Positions 27,901 through 35,978 of a stretch of DNA of 64,000 bases are shown piece by piece. The stretch is from assembly GCA_018711185.1 (NCBI GenBank), contig DVIQ01000073.1:1-64000 (forward strand), given 5' to 3'. Source of the stretch: Candidatus Limivivens intestinipullorum. Its GTDB lineage: Bacteria > Bacillota > Clostridia > Lachnospirales > Lachnospiraceae. Position 1 is the first letter of the stretch. Every line of letters begins with the position of its first letter. Below the pieces are notes generated by a model. It was not told the DNA's origin. It did no database searches and saw only the letters and a list, made by a program, of their open reading frames with translations. Position numbers and translations under genes: made by a program.

Positions 27901-28204
27901 TGCGGGACTTGTCTGCTTCGCGCCCTACCGGATTTCCCTGGGAACCCTGGACGCAGGGCCCCACAGGGTAAGCATTACCTTGTACGGGAACCGGTTCAAC
28001 GGATTCGGAACCCTGCACAACGCGGATAAGGATTATAAATGGTACGGGCCGGATTCCTACCGCACGGACGGCAGTCAGTATACGGACAGCTATCTGGTAA
28101 AGCCGGCGGGAATTTTAAGCGGCATTTATCTGTACCGGGAAGGGGACTGCCCGGCAGGGTTTCGGACTGGACAGCCGCTGCTGCGGCAGAGAAAGGATGG
28201 ATAG
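24947..28204 (+). CDS. GH106-like glycosyl hydrolase (putative alpha-L-rhamnosidase)
   Basis: A 1,085-residue protein. The GTG at 24947 follows AAAGGAG with normal spacing; ATG 24956 is an alternative. Residues about 20-460 form a barrel-like catalytic region with PFWALNGKL, GFGGYNLHSRTGL, LYDEDRYPSGAAGG, FTDEPQM and LTGHFMSE. Later parts are beta-rich, including a C-terminal jelly-roll-like segment (SLNGREF, QGWYVDP, GENVLTVTLPFGR). Size and the DEDRxPSG motif resemble the GH106 rhamnosidase family and its uncharacterised relatives. It is flanked by GH2 and propeller glycosidases in one operon. It is cytoplasmic by lack of a signal peptide. Distant homologue of the 57387 gene. Exact activity is unproven. 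Confidence 0.6.
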   Translation: MKRMLYEKSRNGALTKEEFQNPGKEYRGAPFWALNGKLTKEEAARQIAVFDQMGFGGYNLHSRTGLQIPYLGEEFFDFIRYAVEEGKKRGMYSWLYDEDRYPSGAAGGLVTKDLAWRARCMLLTAKPQEGYCESREAFEQAVREGRKPRGYYVTSYEICLEDGYLKEYRRITREAALSHMEAMEREGRPAAGRQIRMAYVRLSPESPWYNDCTYLDTLNPQAVDRFIQVTHEAYAREVGKEFGTWIPAIFTDEPQMAGKYALTFADSAEDATIAFTDDLDDTFRKTWGVSLLDILPEILWELPGGAVSVHRYHYHDHVAERFARAFPDNLASWCEEHRIALTGHFMSERTLYSQTLALGEAMRCYRAMQLPGIDNLCDAKEFTTAKQAVSVARQKGREGVLSEIYGATHWDFDFIGHKLQGDWQAALGITVRVHHLSFYTMEGEAKRDWPASISFQSPWYQKYHYIEDHFARVNTALTRGKPLARVGVIHPIESFWISYGPCDQTQLLRDKLDENFVNLTEWLVHGLVDFDFLSESMLPGQCVCGGQPSMQVGEMEYEAVLVPSLRTIRSSTLDILERFAAAGGRVIFAGEIPKLVDAKPSDRAEKLAAQCARADFARYDILESLRDFRDLEVLDAGGRPAGGLAYQMRKEAEKRWLFLCHSDRKENRADVPENYRIRLRGRWEPTLYDTLTGEIRKIPAKLLGEDTWLAWTAYGQDSMLLALEPAAAKRSADRDNTTGQRDSMPDLEPVTAVPAIQKETRRTLMRPDRVRFSEPNALLLDAAEYAVNEEPFQGPAPILEIDNLLRDRFGWPRRRDAVVQPWCMPPEPEPENQVTLRFRIPSKAALQGVRLAAEETAHMRASLNGREFSLQTQGWYVDPCLKTALLPEIQKGENVLTVTLPFGRKTNLEWMYLLGDFQVDLKGCGFVLREEEEISFGDLTRQGRPFYTGNTVYEIPFDTEETGSWVLEIPQFAGTLMEVETDGKPAGLVCFAPYRISLGTLDAGPHRVSITLYGNRFNGFGTLHNADKDYKWYGPDSYRTDGSQYTDSYLVKPAGILSGIYLYREGDCPAGFRTGQPLLRQRKDG

Positions 28205-29186
28205 AGAAATGGGTATTTCAAGGGAAGAAATGGAAGAAGTTTACCGGGAAATGGAGACTCCGGTGAAATACGGCATGATCCTGAGTGAAGAAGGCGTGAA
28301 CATTGACTGTCCCAATGTGATCCGGATGCCGGACGGCACCTGGCGGATGGTATACGCCAGGCATGTGCCGGACGTGCCCGGAAACGGGTACGAAACCTGG
28401 ATGGCCAGGAGTACGGACCTTCTGCACTGGGAGACGGAGGGACGGCTTCTCTCCCAGAAGGAGGAGGGCTGGGACTGCGCCCAGGCGGACGGAGGTCTCT
28501 GCCTTTTAAATCCTCAGTGGGAAGGCCCTCAGGATGTGGAAAAATTCGACGGAAAGTATTGGATGACCTACATCGGCGGAAGTCTGCCGGGCTATGAGAC
28601 AGACCCCCTTCAGATGGGGATTGCCTGGTCAAACACCCTGGAACCGGGGACCTGGACCCAGGCGCCGGAGCCGATCCTGCGCATGGATGATCCCGACGTC
28701 CGGCCCTTTGAGGAGGTCACCCTCTACAAAAGCACGGTGCTCTGGGACAAGGAGGAGCGTCTGGGATGGCCCTTCGTGATGTATTATAACGCCAAGCAGA
28801 AGCTCTGGGGCATCGAGCGCATCGGCATGGCGGTGAGCCGGGATATGAGAAACTGGAAGCGCTACGGAGCGGGCCCGGTGGTGGAGCAGGGCATTGAGGA
28901 CCGCTGGAACATTTCCGGCGATCCCCAGATCATCCGGTACAGGGATCTCTGGGTTATGAATTATTTTGTGGGGAAAGACGGAGGAGCTTACGATACCTTC
29001 GCCTGCTCAAAGGATCTGGTGAACTGGACAAAATGGGAGGGAACGCCTCTGATTCAGCCTTCGGAATCCTTCGATCAGACCTTTGCCCATAAACCCTATA
29101 TTCTGAAATACCAGGGCCGCGTTTATCATTTTTACTGCGCGGTGGGAGACAAGGGACGGGGAATCGCCGTGGCCATGTCCCGCTGA
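28197..29186 (+). CDS. Five-bladed beta-propeller glycosidase (GH43/GH130-like)
   Basis: A 329-residue protein overlapping the preceding stop by eight bases. Repeated blade motifs are visible: VIRMPDGTWRMVYAR, DVEKFDGKYWMTYIGG, PFVMYYNAKQ, IIRYRDLWVMNYFVG and YILKYQGRVYHFYCAV, each with a STDLLHW- or SRDMRNW-type turn (three of these in total). This is the pattern of the GH43/62/117/130 furanosidase-type propellers. Candidate acids are Asp in INCP-like VNIDCPNV, Asp in RMDDPDV and Glu in PFEEVTLY, but I cannot assign the triad with certainty. It lacks a signal peptide and is the last gene of the GH2 operon. Confidence 0.65.
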   Translation: MDREMGISREEMEEVYREMETPVKYGMILSEEGVNIDCPNVIRMPDGTWRMVYARHVPDVPGNGYETWMARSTDLLHWETEGRLLSQKEEGWDCAQADGGLCLLNPQWEGPQDVEKFDGKYWMTYIGGSLPGYETDPLQMGIAWSNTLEPGTWTQAPEPILRMDDPDVRPFEEVTLYKSTVLWDKEERLGWPFVMYYNAKQKLWGIERIGMAVSRDMRNWKRYGAGPVVEQGIEDRWNISGDPQIIRYRDLWVMNYFVGKDGGAYDTFACSKDLVNWTKWEGTPLIQPSESFDQTFAHKPYILKYQGRVYHFYCAVGDKGRGIAVAMSR

Positions 29187-29347
29187 ACGGCTGCCTGCAC
29201 TCCTGAATCACGTTCTTACGGTCCGCGCAGCTTGTGCGCAGACCTGGGCTGAACTGTTCTATTTTGGACGAATGGCTTGCGCGGATACGCAGATAATGGT
29301 AAAATAAAAGCAGTCAAGAGTTGCTTGTCAAAGAAACCGCGCAGCAA

Positions 29348-29406
29348 ATATGGAAAAAACCCTCATGGAAATCTGAAAAGAGTTTCCCATGAGGGCTTTT
29401 CCATAT
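29348..29406. terminator. Long hairpin between the propeller glycosidase and GH31 genes
   Basis: ATATGGAAAAAACCCTCATGG (29348-) pairs with CCATGAGGGCTTTTCCATAT ending at about 29405, with a T-rich right arm. It would act as a terminator for the upstream operon. A possible weak promoter (TTGCGC, 18 bases, TAAAAT, about 29278-29308) lies before it, so it might also be read as a leader hairpin of the GH31 gene. Confidence 0.65.
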
Positions 29407-29461
29407 TTCCAAGAGGCTGCTGATAAGAGGCTGCCGATATAAAAGGATAAAGGAGGACCAT

Positions 29462-31441
29462 ATGCTGCGAATCGAAAATCAAAAAATCAGGTTTCATTAT
29501 GACGCGGAGGAGCTGTGGATCGAGGCGTGGGGCGCCAACGCTCTGCGCATCCGCGGGACGAAGACGAACCGGATGCCGGAGGAAAACTGGGCCTTGTCCG
29601 TGCCCGCCGCCGGCGGCGCGAAGGTGCGAAAGACCACCGAAGGGGCTGAGATTGTAAACGGAAAAATCAGGGCCGTGATTTCCCATCTCGGAAAGATTGT
29701 TGTCTACAATCAAAAGAATGAAATCCTTTTGGAAGAATATTGGAGAAACCGGAGAGATGTGCTGGACGCGAAATGCAGCGCCATCGAGGTGGAAGCCAGG
29801 GAATTTCGTCCGAATATCGGCGGAGACTATCACCTGACAATGCGGTTTGAATCCCAGGACCCCAATGAAAAGATTTACGGTATGGGCCAGTACCAGCAGC
29901 CGTATCTGAACCTGAAGGGCACGGACCTGGAACTGGCCCACAGAAATTCCCAGTCCAGCGTTCCCTTTCTGCTGTCTTCCAGGGGATACGGCCTGCTGTG
30001 GAACAATCCCTCCGTGGGCCGGGCTGTTTTTGGCAGGAATATTATGAGCTTTGAGGCTTACGCCACAAAGGCACTGGACTACTGGGTAACGGCGGGGGAT
30101 ACGCCGGCTGAGATCGAAGAGGCGTATGCGTCGGTTACCGGAACGGTGCCGATGATGCCGGAATACGGACTGGGATTCTGGCAGTGCAAGCTCCGGTATC
30201 AGACCCAGGAGGAGCTTTTGGGAGTAGCCAGGGAATATAAGAGGAGAAAGCTTCCCATTGATCTGATCGTGATTGACTTCTTCCACTGGCCCAGACAGGG
30301 AGAGTGGAAGTTTGATCCTGTCTACTGGCCAGACCCGGAGGGCATGATCCGGGAATTAAAGGAAATGGGAATCGAGTTGATGGTATCCATCTGGCCCACA
30401 GTGGACCGTGAGAGCGAAAACTATGAGGAAATGCTGGAAAAGGGGTATCTGATCCGTACAGAGAGGGGACTCCGGGCGGGCATGAATTTCCAGGGGGCGA
30501 CCATTCACTATGATGCCACCAATCCCAAAGCCAGGGAATATCTCTGGAGCAAAATCAAAAAGAATTATTACGAAAAGGGAATCCGGGTATTCTGGCTGGA
30601 CGAGGCGGAACCGGAATATACGGCGTATGATTTTGACAATTACCGCTATTATCTGGGAACGGATCTGGAAATCGGAAACATCTATCCGGTGGAATACGCC
30701 CGGAATTTCTATGAGGGCATGGAGAAGGAAGGCCAGAAGAATATTGTGAACCTTCTCCGGTGCGCGTGGGCGGGAAGCCAGAAATACGGCGCCCTCGTAT
30801 GGTCGGGCGACATTGCTTCCAGCTTTGAAAGTATGCGGAATCAGCTTGCGGCGGGATTGAATATGGGACTGGCGGGCATTCCCTGGTGGACAACGGATAT
30901 CGGCGGCTTCCACGGAGGCAATCCGGATGATCCGGCGTTCCGCGAGCTGTTTGTGCGCTGGTTCCAGTGGGGAACCTTCTGCCCGGTTATGCGGCTTCAC
31001 GGAAACCGGGAGCCAATGCAGCCCCAGGTAGGGACCACAGGGGGCGCCACCTGCCGCTCCGGCGCTGCCAACGAGGTCTGGAGCTACGGGGAAGAGGTCT
31101 ATGAGATCTGCCGGAAATACATGGAAATCCGGGAGCAGATGCGGGACTATACCAGAGCTTTGATGAAAGAAGCCCATGAAAAAGGAACTCCGGTTATGCG
31201 GACGCTGTTCTACGAATTTCCGGAGGACAAACAGGCCTGGGAGATCGAGGACGAATATCTCTACGGTCCCGCTCTTCTTGTGGCTCCGGTGCTGGAAGCG
31301 AAGGCGGACAGGCGGAAGATCTACCTGCCCGGAGAAACCGCCGTCTGGGAAGACTGCGAAACCGGCGAGACGCACAAGGGCGGTGCCTGGATTCAGAAAG
31401 CAGTCTGCCTGGAAACCATGCCGGTGTTTCGGAGAAGATAA
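29462..31441 (+). CDS. GH31 family alpha-glycosidase (alpha-xylosidase/alpha-glucosidase type)
   Basis: A 659-residue protein with an ideal AGGAGG site six bases before ATG 29462. It has the GH31 layout: an N-terminal beta domain (about 1-220), then a barrel with IDFFHWPRQGEWKFD, the nucleophile Asp380 in VFWLDEAEPE, the acid/base Asp450 in WSGDIASSF, GIPWWTTDIGGF, FCPVMRLHG, and a proximal beta domain ending in ALLVAPVLE. The WLDEAEPE form of the nucleophile motif is frequent in the alpha-xylosidase-like branch. No signal peptide. It is a probable single-gene unit between two hydrolase operons and would cleave alpha-linked xylose or glucose from imported oligosaccharides. Confidence 0.88.
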   Translation: MLRIENQKIRFHYDAEELWIEAWGANALRIRGTKTNRMPEENWALSVPAAGGAKVRKTTEGAEIVNGKIRAVISHLGKIVVYNQKNEILLEEYWRNRRDVLDAKCSAIEVEAREFRPNIGGDYHLTMRFESQDPNEKIYGMGQYQQPYLNLKGTDLELAHRNSQSSVPFLLSSRGYGLLWNNPSVGRAVFGRNIMSFEAYATKALDYWVTAGDTPAEIEEAYASVTGTVPMMPEYGLGFWQCKLRYQTQEELLGVAREYKRRKLPIDLIVIDFFHWPRQGEWKFDPVYWPDPEGMIRELKEMGIELMVSIWPTVDRESENYEEMLEKGYLIRTERGLRAGMNFQGATIHYDATNPKAREYLWSKIKKNYYEKGIRVFWLDEAEPEYTAYDFDNYRYYLGTDLEIGNIYPVEYARNFYEGMEKEGQKNIVNLLRCAWAGSQKYGALVWSGDIASSFESMRNQLAAGLNMGLAGIPWWTTDIGGFHGGNPDDPAFRELFVRWFQWGTFCPVMRLHGNREPMQPQVGTTGGATCRSGAANEVWSYGEEVYEICRKYMEIREQMRDYTRALMKEAHEKGTPVMRTLFYEFPEDKQAWEIEDEYLYGPALLVAPVLEAKADRRKIYLPGETAVWEDCETGETHKGGAWIQKAVCLETMPVFRRR

Positions 31442-31514
31442 AATGCGGTGCGAAAATTGCTTGCGGGGAGGTAGTGATGATGATAGAATGAAAAGCAATA
31501 AGAGGTGAAATCGC

Positions 31515-33155
31515 ATGGGCATTTATTTAAACAGCAGGACCGCATACACACTTTATAAGAGTGAGACGGAAAAAACCTATTTTGTAGATAAATCCAAACT
31601 GCTGGAAGAATTATTTCCACTGGTACAGACTGGGAATAACCATATCTGCATTACAAGGCCAAGACGTTTTGGCAAAACGGTGATGGCAAATATGATTGGA
31701 GCCTTTTTCTCAAAAGCCCAGGACGCCCAGGACATTTTTCAAACGCTTCAAATCGCAAAGGCAAAGGATTACGCAAAATACCGGAACCAGTTTTCCGTTA
31801 TTCAGATCTCGCTCAATGAGCTTGGAGGGCGGTGCGGCTCTTACGGAGAATATATTGGACGGATTGAAAAACGGCTTGTCAGAGACTTAAAAAGAGCGTA
31901 TCCCAAGGCAGAGATCGAAGACGGAGAAAGCGTATCGGACGTTCTTCTCGAAATCTATGCGTCGGATGATACAGCCCGTTTCATTTTTGTACTGGATGAA
32001 TGGGATTTTATTTTTCATCAGAGCTTTATTACGGAACAGGACAAGAAGGCATATCTGACTTTTTTACGGGAGCTTTTGAAAGATAAGCCTTATGTGGTAC
32101 TGGCCTATATGACAGGCATCCTTCCGATTGCAAAGTACTCTAGCGGTTCGGAACTTAATATGTTCAGCGAATTTACCCTTGCGTCTGAAGAACGGTTCTC
32201 GGAGTATTTTGGATTTACGGAAAACGAAGTTGATGAACTGTTTGAGCGCTACAGAGAGTACAACAGCAAGCCGCCCCAGGTATCAAGAGAAGGCTTAAAG
32301 TTATGGTATGACGGCTATCACACAAAAACCGGCGAGAGATTATATAACCCCCGTTCTGTGGTCATGTCTCTGTCAAACAATAATCTGGGAAATTATTGGA
32401 CCAGTTCAGGCCCGTACGATGAGATTTTTTATTATATACGAAATAATGTGGATGCAGTCAGAGATGATCTGGCGCTGATGGTGTCCGGCGCCAGCGTGCC
32501 TGTCAGGATACAGGAGTATGCAGCAACCGCCCAGGAATTAAGAACGAAAGAAGAAATTTTATCCGCCATGGTGGTGTATGGATTTTTGAGTTATGAAAAC
32601 GGAACGGTTTCGATTCCGAATAAAGAACTGATGGATCAGTTCGCGGATATGATCAAGCGGGAAGCTTCTCTGGGATATGTATACCGTCTGGCAAAAGAAT
32701 CGGAAAGGATGCTCCGGGCTACCCTTGCCGGAGATATAAAAACGATGGAGGAGATCCTGGAGCTGGCGCATGATACAGAGACACCGATTCTTTCTTACAA
32801 TCATGAGACGGAATTGAGCGCGGTGGTCAATCTGGTTTATCTGGCGGCAAGGGATATTTACCGGGTGGAACGGGAAGAAAAGGCGGGAAAAGGGTTTGTG
32901 GATTTCGTTTTCTATCCGGAACTTCCGGCGGCGACGGACGGAATCATCCTGGAACTGAAAGTGGATCATTCCCCGGAGGAGGCCATTGCGCAGATCAAGG
33001 AAAAAAATTATGTGCTCAGTTTTATGGGGAGAATGGAGCAAAAAAGGCGGAAAACGGAGCGGATTCTCCTAGTGGGAATTGGATATGACAAAGAGAAAAA
33101 GAAGCATCACTGTAAGGTAGAGGAATGGAAAACTTTGGACTCCTTCAGGGGATGA
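31515..33155 (+). CDS. AAA-ATPase-like / PD-(D/E)XK nuclease-like protein
   Basis: A 546-residue member of a family common in gut anaerobes. The N-terminal ATPase-like domain has YFVDKSKLLEEL, the P-loop RPRRFGKT (about 50-57), Walker B-like FIFVLDEWD, and the sensor-like LAYMTGILP. A helical middle contains YDGYH and YNPRSV. The C-terminal nuclease-like domain has GFVDFVFYP and ILELKV, the conserved Asp and ELK of the PD-(D/E)XK fold. Start follows AGAGGTG. These proteins are often multicopy and of unproven role; mobile-element or defence functions have been suggested for relatives. It stands alone, closed by a strong terminator. Confidence 0.85.
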   Translation: MGIYLNSRTAYTLYKSETEKTYFVDKSKLLEELFPLVQTGNNHICITRPRRFGKTVMANMIGAFFSKAQDAQDIFQTLQIAKAKDYAKYRNQFSVIQISLNELGGRCGSYGEYIGRIEKRLVRDLKRAYPKAEIEDGESVSDVLLEIYASDDTARFIFVLDEWDFIFHQSFITEQDKKAYLTFLRELLKDKPYVVLAYMTGILPIAKYSSGSELNMFSEFTLASEERFSEYFGFTENEVDELFERYREYNSKPPQVSREGLKLWYDGYHTKTGERLYNPRSVVMSLSNNNLGNYWTSSGPYDEIFYYIRNNVDAVRDDLALMVSGASVPVRIQEYAATAQELRTKEEILSAMVVYGFLSYENGTVSIPNKELMDQFADMIKREASLGYVYRLAKESERMLRATLAGDIKTMEEILELAHDTETPILSYNHETELSAVVNLVYLAARDIYRVEREEKAGKGFVDFVFYPELPAATDGIILELKVDHSPEEAIAQIKEKNYVLSFMGRMEQKRRKTERILLVGIGYDKEKKKHHCKVEEWKTLDSFRG

Positions 33156-33162
33156 AATGTAA

Positions 33163-33211
33163 GGTTCTGCGCGGAAATCAGAGAAATGCGATTTCCGCGC
33201 AGAACCTTTTT
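33163..33211 (+). terminator. Strong rho-independent terminator
   Basis: Arms GGTTCTGCGCGGAAATC (33163-33179) and its exact complement (33190-33206) are followed by TTTTT. Confidence 0.9.
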
Positions 33212-33341
33212 GCTCCCGCTGGCAACGAGCCGGACACGCCTGCAGATGTACGCCGTTGTCTGTATTTCAAACAGAATCGGACATAAGCAGTCAGTAACAT
33301 AGAAAATTTGCTAGAATAGAGGGAGAAGAGGAGAGATCTAT

Positions 33342-34529
33342 ATGAAATATGTAAACGCAAAAGATGTTTTGCCGGAAGATTTGCTGGTAAGCATAAAAAA
33401 GTATTTTCAGGGAGGATATCTGTATGTACCAAAGGAAGACCGCTGCGGGATAAAGGAGAAAACAGTTTATAAGATTGAATTAGAAAAAAGAAATCAGCAA
33501 ATATATCTGCAGCATCTTGAAGGAAAAACCAACGGGCATCTTGGAAAGATTTATCATCTGTCAGAATCCAGTATTCGCAGGATTATTGTAAAAGAAAAGG
33601 GGGAATATCGAGAAATGGAAAAGATGATCGAACACATTTTGCCATTATGGGGCATTGAGGAAAAGCAGTTATCACAGATCTATCCGACGACATGGGAGAT
33701 CAACAGAGCCTATGTTTTAAAAATATATGAGGATAAAACGCAGCTGGAACGAAATATAAAAACTTCTGAAATATTATTAAAGTGTGATATTCCCGTTGCA
33801 AAGATTCTTCCTACTGAGAGAAAAGAAAAATATGCGGAGATTGAAAATTTTTATTTTCTGATGACGAGAAAGCTGACCGGGAGCAATCTTTCGGACAGAA
33901 AGGATACTGCAATGGCCTATAAAATGGGATGTGCCATTGCAAGGCTGCACAGCGCGTTTAAGGAATGCGAAAAGGAAATAGACTTCTGGGAGAACAGCCT
34001 GCTTAGCGAAATGAAAGGCTGGATACAGGAAGCGCTTATAGCAAATGAGTGGCAGATTATAAACAAAGAGGAATATAAGGAAACGGCAGCTTACTTGGAA
34101 GAAATATATAATTTCCTGCCAAGACAGCTGATTCATCGGGATGTGCATTTTGGAAACTTTTTGTTCTTCAAGGGCGATTTGTCAGGATACATCGATTTTG
34201 ATTTAAGCCAAAGAAATATACGAATTTTTGATTTGTGTTACTTTTTAACAGGACTGCTTGCAGAAGAAACCGATGATTTTTTTACAAAAAGTGAATGGCT
34301 GGAGATTGTAAAGGCGGTAATTTCAGGCTATGAAAGCAGGATTCCACTCTGCACAGAGGAAAAGAATGCTATGCCTTGTGTAATGGAGAGCATAGAAATT
34401 TTATTTACAGCTTATTTTGCAACACTGGACAATATAAAGCTTGCAAAGGATGCTGGCAAGGTGTTTCGTTTTTTGAAAGATAATGAAAAAGAGATCAAAA
34501 ATACAATAGAATCCTTACAATACAGATAA
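33342..34529 (+). CDS. HTH (CD3324-like) / aminoglycoside-phosphotransferase-fold fusion
   Basis: A 395-residue protein. The first ~85 residues (MKYVNAKDVLPEDLL, YFQGGYLYVPK, RNQQIYLQHLEG, HLSESSIRRII-like) match the small CD3324-type protein with a helix-turn-helix. Residues about 95-395 have a phosphotransferase fold: an N-lobe with ENFYFLMTRKLTG, the catalytic loop LIHRDVHFGNFLF (His-x-Asp...Asn), and the metal Asp in GYIDFDLSQRN. APH-type kinases phosphorylate drugs, sugars or choline-like substrates. Joining them to this HTH is unusual. The gene and its flanks are visibly richer in A and T than the surrounding hydrolase genes, suggesting recent transfer. Substrate unknown; resistance should not be assumed. 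Confidence 0.75.
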   Translation: MKYVNAKDVLPEDLLVSIKKYFQGGYLYVPKEDRCGIKEKTVYKIELEKRNQQIYLQHLEGKTNGHLGKIYHLSESSIRRIIVKEKGEYREMEKMIEHILPLWGIEEKQLSQIYPTTWEINRAYVLKIYEDKTQLERNIKTSEILLKCDIPVAKILPTERKEKYAEIENFYFLMTRKLTGSNLSDRKDTAMAYKMGCAIARLHSAFKECEKEIDFWENSLLSEMKGWIQEALIANEWQIINKEEYKETAAYLEEIYNFLPRQLIHRDVHFGNFLFFKGDLSGYIDFDLSQRNIRIFDLCYFLTGLLAEETDDFFTKSEWLEIVKAVISGYESRIPLCTEEKNAMPCVMESIEILFTAYFATLDNIKLAKDAGKVFRFLKDNEKEIKNTIESLQYR

Positions 34530-34543
34530 CTTTGAAATACAGG

Positions 34544-34582
34544 AGCCAGGAAGAGCAGATCGTTTTTCCTGGCTTGACTTTT
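34544..34582 (+). terminator. Terminator after the HTH-phosphotransferase gene
   Basis: Arms AGCCAGGAA (34544-34552) and TTCCTGGCT (34566-34574) are followed by TGACTTTT. Confidence 0.65.
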
Positions 34583-35009
34583 AGGTGTCTCTCAAGCAGA
34601 AAACCTAATAAGGATTTGAACAATTTATGCATTTTTATTCTGTATTCCTGTATAAAACTGATAAAATTATGCATAATGCAGAAAAACAAAAGAGATAAAT
34701 GTATAAAAATAACCAATAAAATAGTCAAAAAACGAGATATAAATATATAAATTAACCAAAAACTGCTTGACAAAGAAGAACGGCAGGAGTATGATATATA
34801 TTATAGTAAGTAACAATCCGAAGGGCTTTTTGGAGCCGACGCCGCAGCTTATGGCGGCTTTCGAGAACAAAAAGAGGGAAATGTCCGGAACTGTCTTAAA
34901 ATCCGCGGCTGGGCGTGTGGAATAGGCCGGGGCAGAGGACAGGGATGGAGAGGCTTACCGGATGGACTTCGGATAATCCGGTAAAGAGAATGAAAGGAAG
35001 CGTGAAAAA
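34583..35009 (+). promoter_or_regulatory. AT-rich regulatory region of sugar ABC operon 1
   Basis: No coding region is seen. A clear promoter, TTGACA (34767-34772) and TATGAT (34790-34795) with a 17-base spacer, lies 215 bases before the first permease. Upstream at about 34636-34667 is a block ending in ATAAAACTGATAAAATTA, which resembles the promoter blocks at 48451-48482 and 50650-50681. The ~200-base leader contains no riboswitch that I recognise. Confidence 0.6.
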
Positions 35010-35966
35010 GTGAAGAAAAACAAAAAGGTTCGTCCGAAAAGACCAAGATGGACAAAGAACGACACAGAACTCAGTATTCTGGCGCTGCCAACCACAATCT
35101 GGTATATCTTATTCTGCTTCCTGCCGATGTTCGGTCTGGTGATCGCGTTTAAGAATTACCGTGTAACGGGCGGAAAAAGCTTTCTGTACAACGTAATCCA
35201 CAGCGCATGGTCGGGATTTAAAAATTTTGAATTTTTGCTGAAATCAAAGGATTTGTTTGTGATCCTTCGAAATACCATTCTTTACAATCTTGCGTTTATT
35301 ATCCTGGGCATGGTTTTATCTGTGGGCCTGGCGATTATGATCAGTCTTCTGCACAGCAAACGGAAATCCAAGGTATATCAGACGCTGATGTTTTTCCCGT
35401 ACTTTATGTCCTGGGTTGTTGTCGCGTACTTCCTGGACGCGTTTCTGAATCAGGACAACGGTCTGATCAACAGTATGCTGCGTGACGCCGGAAGCGAGCC
35501 GGTCCGCTGGTATATGACCGCCGGCGTGTGGCCGTTTCTGCTGATTTTTATGTATCTGTGGAAGTCCACCGGCTACAATATGATCATCTATCTTTCCAGC
35601 ATTACCGGCATCGATACAACGCTGTATGAGGCGGCCGTGGTGGACGGCGCTTCCCAGAGGCAGCAGGTGTGGTATATCACGCTGCCGTGCCTGAAGAGCG
35701 TCATTATCATGATGTTCATTCTGAATGTGGGCAAGGTCTTTTACTCGGACTTCGGTTTGTTTTACCAGTTGTCCCAGGGCGCTACGGGCTCCATTTTCAA
35801 CACGACGGCAACCATCGATACCTATGTATTCAACGCGATCCGTTCATCCACTCCCATCGGTATGACATCGGCGGTTACGTTTTTTCAGTCGGTGGCCTGC
35901 TGTATCACCATTCTGGTGGCAAATGGAATTGTGCGAAAGCTGGATGAAGACAGCGCGATCATATAA
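35010..35966 (+). CDS. Sugar ABC transporter permease, LplB type
   Basis: A 318-residue CUT1-family permease with six predicted membrane spans. Start is GTG 35010 with GGAAG nine bases upstream. The ATPase-docking EAA loop reads EAAVVDGASQRQQVWYITLP. N-terminal FCFLPMFGLVIAFKNYR is typical of the LplB group that moves complex oligosaccharides. The second permease follows after 12 bases. No ATPase gene is present, so a shared MsmX-type ATPase is expected. Confidence 0.9.
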   Translation: MKKNKKVRPKRPRWTKNDTELSILALPTTIWYILFCFLPMFGLVIAFKNYRVTGGKSFLYNVIHSAWSGFKNFEFLLKSKDLFVILRNTILYNLAFIILGMVLSVGLAIMISLLHSKRKSKVYQTLMFFPYFMSWVVVAYFLDAFLNQDNGLINSMLRDAGSEPVRWYMTAGVWPFLLIFMYLWKSTGYNMIIYLSSITGIDTTLYEAAVVDGASQRQQVWYITLPCLKSVIIMMFILNVGKVFYSDFGLFYQLSQGATGSIFNTTATIDTYVFNAIRSSTPIGMTSAVTFFQSVACCITILVANGIVRKLDEDSAII

Positions 35967-35978
35967 GGAGGCAGGGAG

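Noticed and set aside
33342-34529. Calling the phosphotransferase an antibiotic resistance gene
   Set aside because: The catalytic loop is only family-level evidence; APH-fold kinases act on many substrates and the HTH fusion is unlike known resistance enzymes.
34583-35009. Long AT-rich leader considered as a riboswitch
   Set aside because: No conserved core motif of a known class could be recognised and no paired terminator/antiterminator near the start codon was seen.
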